64,000 bases of DNA from Micromonospora thermarum (GCF_012034245.1 NZ_JAATEO010000009.1:1-64000), one strand, 5' to 3'. Shown: positions 15,874 to 25,379, counted from the first letter of the stretch. Program-made: numbers and translations. Notes: generated from the letters alone by a model not told the origin.

Positions 15874-16323
15874 GTGCCCGTACCTGACGCGCCGGTGACC
15901 GGCGCCGAACGCAGCCCGGACCCGGCCGGCGGCCCGGCCCGGCCCTCCCGCCTGGACCCGGCCATCGCCGCGCGGCTGCGGCGCACGGCGGACGGCCTGG
16001 TGGCCGCCGTGGTCCGGCAGCACGACTCCGGCGAGGTGCTGATGGTCGCCTGGATGGACGACGAGGCGCTGCACCGCACGCTGACCACCGGGCGGGCCAC
16101 GTACTGGTCCCGCAGCCGGAACGAGTACTGGGTGAAGGGCGCCACGTCCGGCCACCACCAGTACGTCCGCTCGGTCTCCCTCGACTGCGACGGCGACGCC
16201 CTGCTGGTCAGCGTCGACCAGGTCGGCCCGGCGTGCCACACCGGGCAGCGCACGTGCTTCCACACCGACCTGCCGGTCAGCGGCGTCGCGGCCCCCGGGG
16301 ACGAGGGGCGGGTCCGGCCATGA
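15874..16323 (+). CDS. hisI: Phosphoribosyl-AMP cyclohydrolase
   Basis: HisI opens the adenine ring of PR-AMP in histidine synthesis. The signature [20 protein letters not shown], then [17 protein letters not shown], the metal-binding SLDCDGD and the cysteines of [13 protein letters not shown] are all present. About 149 residues include a short non-conserved N-terminus. GTG 15874 is favoured because GGGAGA (15858-15863) is 10 nt upstream; GTG 15868 is also possible. The stop overlaps the trpE ATG (ATGA), so histidine and tryptophan genes are translationally coupled here. Confidence 0.92.
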   Translation: MPVPDAPVTGAERSPDPAGGPARPSRLDPAIAARLRRTADGLVAAVVRQHDSGEVLMVAWMDDEALHRTLTTGRATYWSRSRNEYWVKGATSGHHQYVRSVSLDCDGDALLVSVDQVGPACHTGQRTCFHTDLPVSGVAAPGDEGRVRP

Positions 16324-17867
16324 CCGACGGCACGGTGAGCCCCGACGCGGCGACCTTCGCCGAGCTGGCCGCGCGCTGGCGGGTCGTCCCGGTCACCCGG
16401 CGGCTGCTCGCCGACGCGGAGACCCCGGTCGGCGTCTACCGCAAGCTGGCCGGTGGCCCGGGCACCTTCCTGCTGGAGTCCGCCGAGCAGGGCGTCGGCT
16501 CGGCGGGGCTGGCCTGGTCGCGGTACTCGTTCATCGGCGTCCGCAGCGTCGCCACGCTGACCGAGCGCGACGGCGCGGCGGTGTGGGCGGGCCGCCCGCC
16601 GGTGGGGCTGCCCACCACCGGCGATCCGGTCACCGTGCTGCGCGAGACCGTGGCGGCCCTGGCCGGTCCGGCCGCCGACGCCGGGCTCCCGCCGCTGACC
16701 GGCGGCATGGTCGGCTACCTCGGCTACGACCTGGTCCGGCGGTTCGAGCGGCTGCCCGCGCTCACCGAGGACGACCTCGGCGTGCCCGAGCTGGGGATGA
16801 TGCTCGCCACCGACCTGGTGGTGCTCGACCACTACGACGGCTCGGCCATCCTGGTGGCCAACGCGATCCTGCCGCCGCCCGGCGAGCAGGACCGGGAGGC
16901 CGCCGTCGCGGCGGCGTACCACCACGCGGTCGGCCGGCTGGACGCGATGACCACGGCGCTGTCCCGGCCGACCCCGCCGATGATCTCGACCGTCGACCGG
17001 GCGCCCGCCGGCGACGTGCTCTGCCGTACGCCCGAGGGGGGTTACCCGAAGGCGGTGGAGGCGGCCAAGGAGGCGATCCGGGCGGGCGAGTGCTTCCAGA
17101 TCGTCCTCGCCCAGCGCTTCGAACGGCCGACCCACGCCGACCCGCTCGACGTGTACCGGGTGCTGCGCACCACCAACCCCAGCCCGTACATGTACCTGCT
17201 GCGCTTCGACGGCTTCGACATCGTCGGCTCGTCACCCGAGGCCCACGTCAAGGTCACCACGGACGCCGAGGGGCAGCGGCGGGCCCTGCTGCACCCCATC
17301 GCCGGCACCCGGCCGCGCGGCGGCACCCCCGAGGCCGACGCCCGGCTCGCCGCCGAACTGCTCACCGACCCGAAGGAGCGGGCCGAGCACGTGATGCTGG
17401 TCGACCTGGGCCGCAACGACCTGGGCCGGGTCTGCCGGCCGGGCACGGTGGAGGTGCCCGAGTTCGCCACCATCGAGCGGTACAGCCACGTGATGCACAT
17501 CGTCTCGACCGTGGTCGGCACCCTCCGGGACGACCGCACGGCCTTCGACGCCCTCGCCGCGACCTTCCCGGCCGGCACGCTCTCCGGCGCGCCCAAGGTG
17601 CGGGCGATGGAGATCATCGAGGAACTGGAGCCCGTACGCCGGGGCCTGTACGGCGGCACGGTGGGCTACTTCGGCTTCGGCGGCGACCTCGACATGGCGA
17701 TCGCGATCCGCACCGCGCTGATGCGCGACGGGCGCGCGTACGTGCAGGCCGGCGCGGGGGTGGTCGCCGACTCCGACCCGGCCGCCGAGGACCAGGAGAC
17801 GCGGAACAAGGCCGCCGCCGTACTCGCCGCGATCGCCGCCGCCGAGACCCTGCGGGCGGCCCGGTGA
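16320..17867 (+). CDS. trpE: Anthranilate synthase component I
   Basis: TrpE makes anthranilate from chorismate, using ammonia from a TrpG partner that is not in this window. The N-terminal LLESAEQG contains the LLES feedback element for tryptophan binding. The chorismate-binding domain shows [73 protein letters not shown] and [10 protein letters not shown]. Length 515 is normal. ATG 16320 overlaps the hisI stop. The stop overlaps the GTG of a mini-ORF repeat that leads to the next gene. Confidence 0.95.
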   Translation: MTDGTVSPDAATFAELAARWRVVPVTRRLLADAETPVGVYRKLAGGPGTFLLESAEQGVGSAGLAWSRYSFIGVRSVATLTERDGAAVWAGRPPVGLPTTGDPVTVLRETVAALAGPAADAGLPPLTGGMVGYLGYDLVRRFERLPALTEDDLGVPELGMMLATDLVVLDHYDGSAILVANAILPPPGEQDREAAVAAAYHHAVGRLDAMTTALSRPTPPMISTVDRAPAGDVLCRTPEGGYPKAVEAAKEAIRAGECFQIVLAQRFERPTHADPLDVYRVLRTTNPSPYMYLLRFDGFDIVGSSPEAHVKVTTDAEGQRRALLHPIAGTRPRGGTPEADARLAAELLTDPKERAEHVMLVDLGRNDLGRVCRPGTVEVPEFATIERYSHVMHIVSTVVGTLRDDRTAFDALAATFPAGTLSGAPKVRAMEIIEELEPVRRGLYGGTVGYFGFGGDLDMAIAIRTALMRDGRAYVQAGAGVVADSDPAAEDQETRNKAAAVLAAIAAAETLRAAR

Positions 17868-17974
17868 GGGCGGGGAGCGCCGCGCGGCGGGGCCCGGTGG
17901 TGGCTTACCCGGCGAGGGCGGGGAGCGCAGCGCGGCGGAGCCGCGCGGTCCCGGACGGAAGGCCGGCCCGGTGA
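17864..17974 (+). repeat. Junction repeat forming a 36-codon mini-ORF between trpE and the next gene
   Basis: Two imperfect copies of a unit containing GAGGGCGGGGAGCGC lie at 17863-17890 and 17911-17940. Reading from GTG 17864, which overlaps the trpE stop as GTGA, there are 36 open codons ending in TGA 17972-17974, which overlaps GTG 17971 of the downstream gene. The Arg/Ala-rich peptide is unlikely to have its own function; translational coupling is the likelier effect. Confidence 0.7.
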
Positions 17975-18549
17975 GCGGCGCCGACACCGGCACGCCCCGC
18001 GCGGCGGGCCGGCGCGAACTGACGTACGCGGTGCTGCTCTGCGTGGCCGGCGCGGGCCTCGCGGTGTGGGCGGCGACCCGCACCTGGGCGGTGGAACTGA
18101 CCCCGCGCCCCGTCCCGCTGCCGCCGGTCCGCGACGGGCGCACCGGCGCCGAGCTGCTGCCCTGGCTGCCGGCGCTGGCCCTGGTCGCGCTGGCCGGCGG
18201 GGGCGCGGTGCTGGCCACCCGGGGACGGGTGCGGGGCTTGCTCGGCGGCCTGCTGGCCCTGCTCGGGCTCGCGGTGGCGGCGGGCGGCGCCTACGGGCTG
18301 GCCGCCGGCTTCGCCGGCGACGTGAGCCGGCAGTGGCCGCTGCTCTGCCTGGTCGGTGGGGTCCTCACCGCCGGGGGCGGCCTGCTGACGGCGCTGCGGG
18401 GACGGCGGTGGCCGGCGATGGGCGCCCGCTACGAGCGGCGTCCCCCGACGGTGACCGCCGCGCGGCCGGAGCCGGGCCCGGTGACCGGCCGACGTACCAC
18501 CGAGGCGTGGGACGCGCTGGACCGGGGCGAGGATCCGACGCGGGACTGA
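17971..18549 (+). CDS. Trp-biosynthesis-associated membrane protein (TIGR02234 family)
   Basis: The 192-residue protein has four hydrophobic segments (about residues 13-30, 58-77, 85-105 and 120-142) and the family signature AVWAATRTWAVELTPRP near the N-terminus. The family is found next to trpE/trpC in actinobacteria and has no proven function; tryptophan transport or complex anchoring has been suggested only by context. GTG 17971 is joined to trpE through the mini-ORF repeat. The tail is hydrophilic and cytoplasmic. Confidence 0.88.
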   Translation: MSGADTGTPRAAGRRELTYAVLLCVAGAGLAVWAATRTWAVELTPRPVPLPPVRDGRTGAELLPWLPALALVALAGGGAVLATRGRVRGLLGGLLALLGLAVAAGGAYGLAAGFAGDVSRQWPLLCLVGGVLTAGGGLLTALRGRRWPAMGARYERRPPTVTAARPEPGPVTGRRTTEAWDALDRGEDPTRD

Positions 18550-18553
18550 CCGC

Positions 18554-18580
18554 CCGGTGCCGTCCGGCGAACGGCGCCGG
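18554..18580. terminator. Hairpin between convergent genes
   Basis: CCGGTGCCGT (18554-18563) pairs with ACGGCGCCGG (18571-18580), ten pairs with one G-T, around a 7-nt loop. It lies just after the TIGR02234 stop and before the convergent small gene. Confidence 0.5.
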
Positions 18581-18600
18581 CCGTGGTCGCCCGGGCCGGC

Positions 18601-18858
18601 TCAGCCCACCGGCTGGCGCTCGCGGGCGGCGGCGCGGGCCGCCGCCAGCTCGGCCACCAGGCGGTCCAGCTCGGCGCGCTGGCGGGCGCGGGCCCGGTCG
18701 GCGCACACGGCTTCCCAGGCGTTGCCCCGGGCGGTGCGCATGCGTCCCTCTCCGACCACGGCACGTTCGACGGTGTGCACGACGCCGACGGCGAGCGACG
18801 CGACGGTACGGGAGATGGTGGTGAGGCCGATGTTCTGGTGCGATCCGGCAGTGCTCAT
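18601..18858 (-). CDS. Small hypothetical protein, 85 aa, lying within the trp region
   Basis: The product starts MSTAGSHQNIGLTTISRTVA and ends in an Ala/Arg/Glu-rich helix (about residues 52-82) that looks like a short coiled coil. No membrane segment or known domain is seen. Similar short genes sit between trpE and trpC in related actinobacteria as far as I recall. There is no clear ribosome binding site before ATG 18858. Codon use matches its neighbours, so it is probably real. Confidence 0.6.
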   Translation of the reverse strand: MSTAGSHQNIGLTTISRTVASLAVGVVHTVERAVVGEGRMRTARGNAWEAVCADRARARQRAELDRLVAELAAARAAARERQPVG

Positions 18859-19264
18859 GATTCAACCCCGTACGGAGATGCGTGTGTGACTCGGGCGGAC
18901 GCCTCATCGAGTCTGCCCGAGGGACATGCTCGCCGGCTCGCGTTTCGTGCTCGTGACCGGCGCGTCAACTATCCATCGACGGCTCTCACCTGGGAAAGGG
19001 CCGTTCGGCCTTGAGCTTGCTCACAGCATCGACGGGCGTCGTCACGGCGTCCGCGAACCGGGCGGGAGCGCTGCCCCGTCGACAGCATCGGGTCGATGTC
19101 AGGGGCGATCCGGCCGGGTGCGCGCGGCGGCGCCCGTCGGGGGACGCGGTGGCCGTGCGTGATCCGTCCTTCACCCGAAGTCGGGCATTATGCCGCAGCC
19201 CGTTTGGTGAGGAGCGCCATACCCCCGGCGGCCCGCGCCGGGTGGCGCCCCCTAGCATCGGCCC
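18859..19264. other. Non-coding stretch between the 85-aa gene and trpC
   Basis: About 400 bases form a divergent promoter region. Apart from the TAGCAT box before trpC and two CAGCATCG words (19024-19031 and 19082-19089) I see no tryptophan-rich leader peptide, terminator/antiterminator pair, T-box or other known element. Short open frames here lack ribosome binding sites and family resemblance. Confidence 0.5.
19253..19258 (+). promoter_or_regulatory. -10 box of a leaderless promoter for trpC
   Basis: TAGCAT lies 6 nt before ATG 19265, so the transcript would begin at the start codon. It favours ATG 19265 over GTG 19292. Confidence 0.55.
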
Positions 19265-20155
19265 ATGACACCCGGAGAGGGGAGTCCGTTGGTGACTGCT
19301 GAGCATGCGCACGCGGAGGGGGACGACGCCGTTCCGGCGAAGTCCGTAAGCGTGCTCGACGAGATCCTGGCCGGCGTGCGCGAGGACGTGGCCCGGCGGC
19401 AGGAGCAGGTTCCGCTGGAGCGCATCCGGGAGCTGGCCGCCGCCGCCCCGCCGCCCCTGGACGCGTACGCCGCCCTGCGCAAGCCGGGGGTCGCGGTGAT
19501 CGCCGAGGTCAAGCGCTCCTCGCCGTCCAAGGGCAAGCTGGCCGAGATCGCCGACCCGGCCGACCTGGCCGGCGACTACGCGGCCGGTGGCGCCCGGGCG
19601 ATCAGCGTCCTCACCGAGGGGCGCTGGTTCGGCGGCTCGCTGGACGACCTCGCCGCCGTCCGCGCCGCGGTGAACATCCCGGTCCTCCGCAAGGACTTCG
19701 TCGTCTCCAGCTACCAGGTGCACGAGGCCCGGGCGCACGGTGCCGACCTGGTGCTGCTGATCGTCGCCGCCCTGGAGCAGAACGCGCTGGTCGGCCTGCT
19801 CGAGCGGATCGAGTCGCTCGGCATGACCGCGCTGGTCGAGGTGCACGACGAGGAGGAGGCCGACCGGGCGCTGGAGGCCGGTGCCCAGGTCATCGGGGTC
19901 AACGCCCGCGACCTGCGTACCCTGGAGGTCGACCGCTCGGTGTTCGAGCGGATCGCGCCTGGCCTGCCCAGCCGTGTCGTCAAGATCGCCGAGTCCGGTG
20001 TGCGGGGCCCGCACGACCTGATCCGGTACGCCTCGGCCGGCGCCGACGCCGTGCTGGTGGGCGAGGGACTGGTCACCCAGAAGAGTCCCCGCGAGGCGGT
20101 GGCCGAGCTGGTCAACGCCGGCAACCACCCGGCCACGCCCCGCCCGGTGCGCTGA
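19265..20155 (+). CDS. trpC: Indole-3-glycerol phosphate synthase
   Basis: TrpC cyclises CdRP to indole-3-glycerol phosphate. The TIM-barrel signatures [32 protein letters not shown] (catalytic Lys), [42 protein letters not shown] and [11 protein letters not shown] are present. At 296 residues it is slightly long because of a non-conserved 25-residue N-terminus. ATG 19265 fits a leaderless transcript; GTG 19292 behind GGGGAG is the alternative. It heads the trpC-trpB-trpA unit and makes the substrate of TrpA. Confidence 0.95.
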   Translation: MTPGEGSPLVTAEHAHAEGDDAVPAKSVSVLDEILAGVREDVARRQEQVPLERIRELAAAAPPPLDAYAALRKPGVAVIAEVKRSSPSKGKLAEIADPADLAGDYAAGGARAISVLTEGRWFGGSLDDLAAVRAAVNIPVLRKDFVVSSYQVHEARAHGADLVLLIVAALEQNALVGLLERIESLGMTALVEVHDEEEADRALEAGAQVIGVNARDLRTLEVDRSVFERIAPGLPSRVVKIAESGVRGPHDLIRYASAGADAVLVGEGLVTQKSPREAVAELVNAGNHPATPRPVR

Positions 20156-20186
20156 CCGCGCCGGGCCCGCAGCGAGAGGAACCGCG

Positions 20187-21422
20187 ATGAGCGCCGACGC
20201 TCTGGCCGCCCCGGCCGGTTCGTACCCCGACGCCACCGGCCACTTCGGCCGGTTCGGCGGCCGGTTCGTCCCCGAGGCCCTGGTGGCCGCGCTGGACGAG
20301 CTGGACGGGGCGTGGCGCACCGCGACGGCCGACGAGGCGTTCCGGGCGGAGTTCGGCGCGCTGCTGCGCGACTACGCCGGCACCCCGTCGCTGCTCTACG
20401 AGGCCCGGCGCTTCTCCGCGAAGGTCGGCGCCCGGGTGCTGCTCAAGCGGGAGGACCTCAACCACACCGGCGCACACAAGGTGCGCAACGTCCTCGGCCA
20501 GGCGCTGCTGACGAAGCGCATGGGCAAGAAGCGGGTGATCGCCGAGACCGGCGCCGGGCAGCACGGGGTCGCCACCGCCACCGCCGCCGCCCTGTTCGAC
20601 CTCGAGTGCGTCGTCTACATGGGCGAGGTCGACACGCAGCGGCAGGCGCTCAACGTGGCCCGCATGCGGATGCTCGGCGCCACCGTCGTACCGGTCACCA
20701 CCGGCTCGCGGACGCTCAAGGACGCGATGAACGAGGCGATGCGCGACTGGGTCGCCAACGTCGACAGCACCCACTACCTCATCGGGACGGCCGCCGGCCC
20801 GCACCCGTTCCCCGCGATGGTCCGCGACTTCGTCCGCGGCATCGGCGACGAGGCCCGCCAGCAGTGCCTCGACCTCACCGGCGCCCTGCCCGACGCGGTC
20901 ACCGCCTGTGTCGGCGGCGGCTCCAACGCGCTCGGCATCTTCCACGCCTTCGTCGACGACCCGGACGTCCGCCTGTACGGCTTCGAGGCCGGCGGCGACG
21001 GCGTGGCGACCGGCCGGCACGCGGCCAGCATCACCGGCGGCTCGTCCGGCGTGCTGCACGGCACCCGCACGTACGTGCTCCAGGACGCCGACGGCCAGAC
21101 CGTCGAGTCGCACTCGATCTCCGCCGGCCTGGACTACCCCGGCGTCGGGCCGGAGCACGCCTGGCTGCACGACACCGGCCGGGCGACGTACCTGCCGGTC
21201 ACCGACGCCGAGGCGATGGCCGCGTTCGAGGTGCTCTGCCGCACCGAGGGGATCATCCCGGCGATCGAGAGCTCGCACGCGCTCGCCGGCACCGTCGCGG
21301 TCGCCCCGAAGCTCGCCGCCGAACTCGGGCGGGAGCCGGTCGTCGTGGTCAACCTCTCCGGCCGGGGCGACAAGGACGTGCACACCGCCGGGGAGTACTT
21401 CGGCATCCTCGACAAGGAGTGA
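20187..21422 (+). CDS. trpB: Tryptophan synthase beta chain
   Basis: TrpB condenses indole with serine using PLP. Visible are [13 protein letters not shown] at the N-terminus, the PLP-lysine motif [42 protein letters not shown] and the phosphate-binding GGGSNALG. Length 411 is standard. ATG 20187 follows GAGAGGAACCGCG, 31 bases after trpC and 4 bases before trpA. It forms the alpha2-beta2 complex with TrpA. Confidence 0.97.
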   Translation: MSADALAAPAGSYPDATGHFGRFGGRFVPEALVAALDELDGAWRTATADEAFRAEFGALLRDYAGTPSLLYEARRFSAKVGARVLLKREDLNHTGAHKVRNVLGQALLTKRMGKKRVIAETGAGQHGVATATAAALFDLECVVYMGEVDTQRQALNVARMRMLGATVVPVTTGSRTLKDAMNEAMRDWVANVDSTHYLIGTAAGPHPFPAMVRDFVRGIGDEARQQCLDLTGALPDAVTACVGGGSNALGIFHAFVDDPDVRLYGFEAGGDGVATGRHAASITGGSSGVLHGTRTYVLQDADGQTVESHSISAGLDYPGVGPEHAWLHDTGRATYLPVTDAEAMAAFEVLCRTEGIIPAIESSHALAGTVAVAPKLAAELGREPVVVVNLSGRGDKDVHTAGEYFGILDKE

Positions 21423-21426
21423 CACT

Positions 21427-22230
21427 GTGAGCCGGATCGGGGTCGCGTTCGACAAGGCCCGCGCCGACGGCCGGGCGGTGCTGGTCGGCTGCATGCCCGC
21501 CGGCTTCCCGACGGTCGAGGGCAGCATCGCCGCCATGACCGCGATGGTCGAGGCCGGCGTGGACGTCATCGAGGTGGAGATCCCGTACTCCGACCCGGTG
21601 ATGGACGGGCCGGTCATCCAGAAGGCGAGCGACATCGCCCTGGCCGGCGGCGTGCGCGTCGCGGACACGCTGCGCATCATCGAGGCGGTCGCCGCGACGG
21701 GCGCCCCGGTGGTCACGATGACCTACTGGAACCCGATCGAGCAGTACGGCGTGGACGCGTTCGCCCGGGACCTCGCCGCCGCCGGCGGCACCGGCCTCAT
21801 CACGCCGGACCTGATCCCGGACGAGGCGCAGGAGTGGCTCGCCGCCTCCGACGCGTACGGGCTGGACCGCACGTTCCTGGTCTCCCCGTCCTCGACCGAC
21901 GCCCGGCTGCGGATGACCGTCGAGCACTGCCGCGGGTTCGTCTACGCCACGGCGATCATGGGCGTCACCGGAGCGCGGGCGCAGACGTCCGAGGCGGCGC
22001 CGGTCCTGGTCTCCCGGGTCCGGGAGGTCACCGACCTGCCGGTGGGTGTCGGCCTCGGTGTCGGCACCGGCGCGCAGGCCAGCACGGTCGCCGGGTACGC
22101 CGACGGGGTCATCGTCGGCAGCGCCCTGATCCGCCGACTCCTCGACGCCCCGGACCTGCCGTCCGGCCTGACCGCCCTCCGCGCCCTGAGCGCCGAACTC
22201 GCCGAAGGCGTCCGCACCCCCACCCGCTGA
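21427..22230 (+). CDS. trpA: Tryptophan synthase alpha chain
   Basis: TrpA cleaves indole-3-glycerol phosphate and passes indole to TrpB. The barrel signatures VGCMPAGFPTVEGS, EVEIPYSDPVMDGPVIQKAS (catalytic Glu and Asp), GLITPDLIPDEAQEW, YATAIMGVTGAR and VGVGLGVGTG are present. Length 267 is normal. GTG 21427 lies four bases after the trpB stop, whose end supplies AAGGAG as ribosome binding site. A long inverted repeat follows. Confidence 0.97.
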   Translation: MSRIGVAFDKARADGRAVLVGCMPAGFPTVEGSIAAMTAMVEAGVDVIEVEIPYSDPVMDGPVIQKASDIALAGGVRVADTLRIIEAVAATGAPVVTMTYWNPIEQYGVDAFARDLAAAGGTGLITPDLIPDEAQEWLAASDAYGLDRTFLVSPSSTDARLRMTVEHCRGFVYATAIMGVTGARAQTSEAAPVLVSRVREVTDLPVGVGLGVGTGAQASTVAGYADGVIVGSALIRRLLDAPDLPSGLTALRALSAELAEGVRTPTR

Positions 22231-22240
22231 CCCCCACCCG

Positions 22241-22326
22241 CGCCCCCGTCGATCTTGCAGTTTAGGCCCCTCCTTTGCGCGGAATGCCCTCTTTGTCCGG
22301 GCAGAAGGTGCAAGATCGCGGGGGCG
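22241..22326. repeat. Long intergenic inverted repeat between trpA and the Nudix gene
   Basis: The left arm 22241-22259 and right arm 22309-22326 pair over 18 bp with one bulged T; both contain the core GATCTTGCA/TGCAAGATC. The 49-base loop contains a small internal TGCCC/GGGCA hairpin. It lies between two convergent genes, so it may terminate both. A structurally similar element lies at 50930-50990. Confidence 0.8.
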
Positions 22327-22369
22327 CGGCTCGGGCGCGCGGGGCGGGGCGGTGGCGCGGGTCGGGCGG

Positions 22370-22873
22370 TCAGGGGTGGGTTGCGGGGGTTGCCGGGGGG
22401 ACGCTGCGCGGGGTCGGGGGAGCGGGCGGCGGCGGGAAGTCGCGGACGACACCGCTGCGACCCGACAGGGCGTCGGCCAGGGCGGCGCGGGTGGTCGGGG
22501 TCAGCACCTCGGGCAGCGTGGTCGGGTCGTGCCAGGAGAGGCGGCAGCCGCCGGTCGGGGCGCCCGCCGGCGCCGAACCGACCGTGCGGGCGCGGAAGAC
22601 GTGCACGAGCACGTCGGGCAGCGGGCCGCCCCGGCCCGCCGGCGGCGTGCCCGGCTCCGCCAGGTGGTAGAGCCCGACGAGGTCGACCACGTCGATGTCC
22701 CAGCCGGTCTCGGCCCGGATGTCCCGGCGCACCGCCCGGACCGGGCTCTCCCCCGGGCGCAGGCGCCCGCCGGGCAGCGCGTACCGGCGTTCGCCCCGGC
22801 CCTGACGGCACAGCAGCACCCGACCGGCGCCGTCGGTGACGACGGCGGCGACGGCCCAGGTGAGCGCGCTCAT
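22370..22873 (-). CDS. Nudix hydrolase domain protein with a non-consensus Nudix box
   Basis: The 167-residue protein has a Nudix fold beginning MSALTWAVAAVVTDGAGRVL and a Nudix box at about residues 35-58. The box reads GGRLRPGESPVRAVRR followed by DIRAETGW, where the consensus REUXEEXGU would place Glu. The first Glu is Asp and the first of the EE pair is Ala, so metal binding may be altered. The tail is Pro-rich and disordered. TAGGCT lies 8 nt before ATG 22873, suggesting a leaderless transcript. The substrate is unknown. Confidence 0.82.
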   Translation of the reverse strand: MSALTWAVAAVVTDGAGRVLLCRQGRGERRYALPGGRLRPGESPVRAVRRDIRAETGWDIDVVDLVGLYHLAEPGTPPAGRGGPLPDVLVHVFRARTVGSAPAGAPTGGCRLSWHDPTTLPEVLTPTTRAALADALSGRSGVVRDFPPPPAPPTPRSVPPATPATHP

Positions 22874-22881
22874 GACACCCG

Positions 22882-22887
22882 AGCCTA
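22882..22887 (-). promoter_or_regulatory. -10 box of a leaderless promoter for the Nudix gene
   Basis: TAGGCT on the minus strand lies 8 nt before ATG 22873, divergent from the lgt promoter. Confidence 0.45.
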
Positions 22888-22963
22888 CGGCGGTGGCCAC
22901 CGGAAGTCATGGAACGGCGACCGGGCCGGCGGACCGGGGTGCCACGGGAGGGCCGGTCGGCGG

Positions 22964-22969
22964 TAGCCT
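22964..22969 (+). promoter_or_regulatory. -10 box of a leaderless promoter for lgt
   Basis: TAGCCT lies 8 nt before GTG 22978. No ribosome binding site precedes the start. Confidence 0.5.
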
Positions 22970-22977
22970 GTGCATCC

Positions 22978-24177
22978 GTGACCCTCGCCTCGCAGACACC
23001 CCTGGCGGCCCTGCCCAGCCCGACCACCGCCGTGTGGCAGGTGGGCCCGGCGCCGATCCGGGCGTACGCGCTCTGCATCATCGTCGGCATCGTGGTGGCC
23101 TGCTGGGTCACCGAGCGGCGGCTGCGCCAGCGCGGCGTCGCGCCCGGCGCGGTGCTCGACATCGCGGTGTGGGCGGTGCCGGCCGGCATCATCGGCGCCC
23201 GCATCTACCACGTGATCACCTCCCCGGAGAAGTACTTCGGCACCGGCGGCGACTGGCTGAAGGTGTTCTTCGTCTGGGAGGGCGGCCTCGGGATCTGGGG
23301 CGCCATCGCGGGCGGCGCGGTCGGCGCGTGGTTCGCCGCCCGCCAGCTCGGCATCCCGTTCGCCGTGGTGGCCGACGCCGCCGCCCCGGGCCTGGCGCTG
23401 GCGCAGGCGATCGGCCGGCTCGGCAACTGGTTCAACAACGAGCTGTACGGCGGCCGCACCACTCTGCCCTGGGGGCTGGAGATCCACCGGATGGACCCGG
23501 ACAACCCGGGCCGGGCGCTGCGCGACGACGCGGGCCGGCCCATCCTGGAGGAGGGTCTCTACCACCCCACCTTCGCCTACGAGCTGCTGTGGAACCTGGG
23601 CGTCGCCGCCCTGGTCCTCGTCCTCGACCGCCGGTTCAAGCTGGGCCGCGGTCGGGCGTTCGCGCTCTACGTGATGGGCTACACGGCCGGCCGGTTCTGG
23701 ATCGAGCTGATGCGCACCGACGAGGCGAACACGATCCTCGGCGTACGCCTGAACGTCTGGACGGCGGCGGTGGTCTTCCTCGGCGCGCTGGTCTACTTCC
23801 TGCGGGTGCGCGGCCCCCGGGAGTACCTGGTCCCGGTCGGCGCCACCGCGACGCCCGCCCCCGAGTCGGACCTGTCCCAGGTCGACCTGTCGGCCCGCGA
23901 GGCGGGTTCGCGCCCGGTGGCCCCGGAGGGGTACCGGGTTGTCGACGAGGAACAGTTCCGGCGCTGGCGGGAGACCGGCGAGCTGCCGCCCGAGGCGGCG
24001 GACGTGCCCGCGGCCCGCGCCGACGACGCGGACGCCGACGAGGCGCCGACCGCCGCCGACGCCGCCCCGGCCGACCGATCGCCCGAGCCGGCGCGCCAGG
24101 CGGCGGGCGGTGACGCGGAGGCCGGGGACGCCGGGGCGCCGGACGCCGGCGCCCGCCCCGCCGACCGCGACAGCTGA
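22978..24177 (+). CDS. lgt: Prolipoprotein diacylglyceryl transferase
   Basis: Lgt adds diacylglycerol from phosphatidylglycerol to the lipobox cysteine of prelipoproteins at the membrane. The family signature GRLGNWFNNELYGGRTTLPWG is clear, with WEGGLGIWGAIAGG and the essential HPTFAYELLWNL; about seven TM segments cover residues 20-275. The protein is 399 residues, about 100 longer than typical, because of an acidic, Ala/Asp/Pro-rich cytoplasmic tail, common in actinobacterial Lgt. GTG 22978 fits a leaderless start. The window encodes at least two substrates (the liv binding protein and the lipoprotein at 57.3 kb). Confidence 0.95.
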   Translation: MTLASQTPLAALPSPTTAVWQVGPAPIRAYALCIIVGIVVACWVTERRLRQRGVAPGAVLDIAVWAVPAGIIGARIYHVITSPEKYFGTGGDWLKVFFVWEGGLGIWGAIAGGAVGAWFAARQLGIPFAVVADAAAPGLALAQAIGRLGNWFNNELYGGRTTLPWGLEIHRMDPDNPGRALRDDAGRPILEEGLYHPTFAYELLWNLGVAALVLVLDRRFKLGRGRAFALYVMGYTAGRFWIELMRTDEANTILGVRLNVWTAAVVFLGALVYFLRVRGPREYLVPVGATATPAPESDLSQVDLSAREAGSRPVAPEGYRVVDEEQFRRWRETGELPPEAADVPAARADDADADEAPTAADAAPADRSPEPARQAAGGDAEAGDAGAPDAGARPADRDS

Positions 24178-24191
24178 GCGGGGGGCGCCGC

Positions 24192-25379
24192 ATGCGCAGC
24201 TCGGTCGTGATCGGAGCCGGCATCGGCGGTCTCGCGGTCGCCGGCGCGCTGGCCCGCTCGGGGTGGCGTGTCACCCTCGTCGAGCGGGCCGACCGGATCC
24301 GCCCGGAGCCCACGGCCGTGGTGCTCTGGCCCAACGGGGTCCGCGCACTGCACGCCCTCGGCCTCGGTGCCGGGCTGGACGCGATCGCCACGCCGCTTCC
24401 CGACGGCGGGGTACGCCGTCCCGACGGCCAGTGGCTGGTGCAGCCCCGCCCCACCCCGGCCGACCGGATGCCGGTCGTGGTGCACCGCGAGGACCTGCAC
24501 GACGCGCTCATCGCCGGGCTGGGTGACGGGGTCGAGCTGCGGACCGGCGTGACGGTCCGCACGGTCCGCGCCGAGTCCGGCGCCCGCCCGTCGGTCGGCG
24601 ACGGGCGGCACACGATCGAGGCCGACCTGGTAATCGCCGCCGACGGCACCGACAGTGTCGTCCGTCGGCAGCTCGCCCCCGAGGCGGCCGTGGTCAGCTC
24701 CGGCTCCGCCGCCTGGCGGGCGGTGATCCCCTGGTACCGGGCGCCCCGGCTGCCCGCCGACACCCTGCCCGCCGGCGAGGTCCTCGGCGCCGGATACCGG
24801 TTCGTGTCGGCGTCGCTCGGCGAGCGCGGCTCCTCCGGGGCGTCCAGCCGCGGCGGCATCTACTGGGTGGCCACGGCCGCCGGCGCGCCCCGGCCCGAGC
24901 CGCCGGAGACCCAGCTCGCCCTGCTGCGCCGCTGGTACGCGGGCTGGCCCGCCCCGATCGCCGACCTGCTCGACGCCACCGACCCCGCCGACCTGGTGCA
25001 GCAGGAGATCCGCGAGCTGCGCCCGCTGCCCCGCGCGTACGGCTTCCCGGCCGGCCCGGGGGGAGTGGTGCTGCTCGGTGACGCGGCCCACGCCATGCCG
25101 CCGCACCTCGGCCAGGGCGCCTGCCTCGCCTTCGAGGACGCCGCCACGCTCGCCGCGCTGCTGCGCGAGTCCCGGCTACCCGACGCGGTGGTCGCGTACG
25201 ACCGGGTGCGCCGGCCCCGCGCGGCGGCGGTGGTCCGGCAGACCCGCCGCATGTCGGCGGTGCTCCAGGCCCGGGGGCGTCTCGCCCTGCGGGCCCGCGA
25301 CGCCGCCCTCGGCACGCTGAGCCCCCGCCTGCTGGCCAGCGCCGCCGCGAGCGCGGCGCAGTGGCGCCCGCCGTCCTGA
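24192..25379 (+). CDS. FAD-dependent monooxygenase (PHBH-like)
   Basis: The 395-residue flavoprotein has the N-terminal dinucleotide-binding motif VIGAGIGGLAVAGALARSGW, the middle DG-type motif VIAADGTDSVVRRQL and the C-terminal FAD motif LLGDAAHAMPPHLGQGACLAFEDA, which define class A flavoprotein hydroxylases. It would hydroxylate an aromatic or similar substrate with NAD(P)H and O2; the substrate cannot be told. ATG 24192 lies 15 bases after lgt, so they are probably cotranscribed. The C-terminus is a basic amphipathic region. Confidence 0.9.
   Translation: MRSSVVIGAGIGGLAVAGALARSGWRVTLVERADRIRPEPTAVVLWPNGVRALHALGLGAGLDAIATPLPDGGVRRPDGQWLVQPRPTPADRMPVVVHREDLHDALIAGLGDGVELRTGVTVRTVRAESGARPSVGDGRHTIEADLVIAADGTDSVVRRQLAPEAAVVSSGSAAWRAVIPWYRAPRLPADTLPAGEVLGAGYRFVSASLGERGSSGASSRGGIYWVATAAGAPRPEPPETQLALLRRWYAGWPAPIADLLDATDPADLVQQEIRELRPLPRAYGFPAGPGGVVLLGDAAHAMPPHLGQGACLAFEDAATLAALLRESRLPDAVVAYDRVRRPRAAAVVRQTRRMSAVLQARGRLALRARDAALGTLSPRLLASAAASAAQWRPPS

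Noticed and set aside
18859..19264. Possible trp attenuator or T-box before trpC
   Set aside because: No tryptophan-rich leader peptide and no terminator/antiterminator pair. A leaderless-type -10 box abuts trpC.
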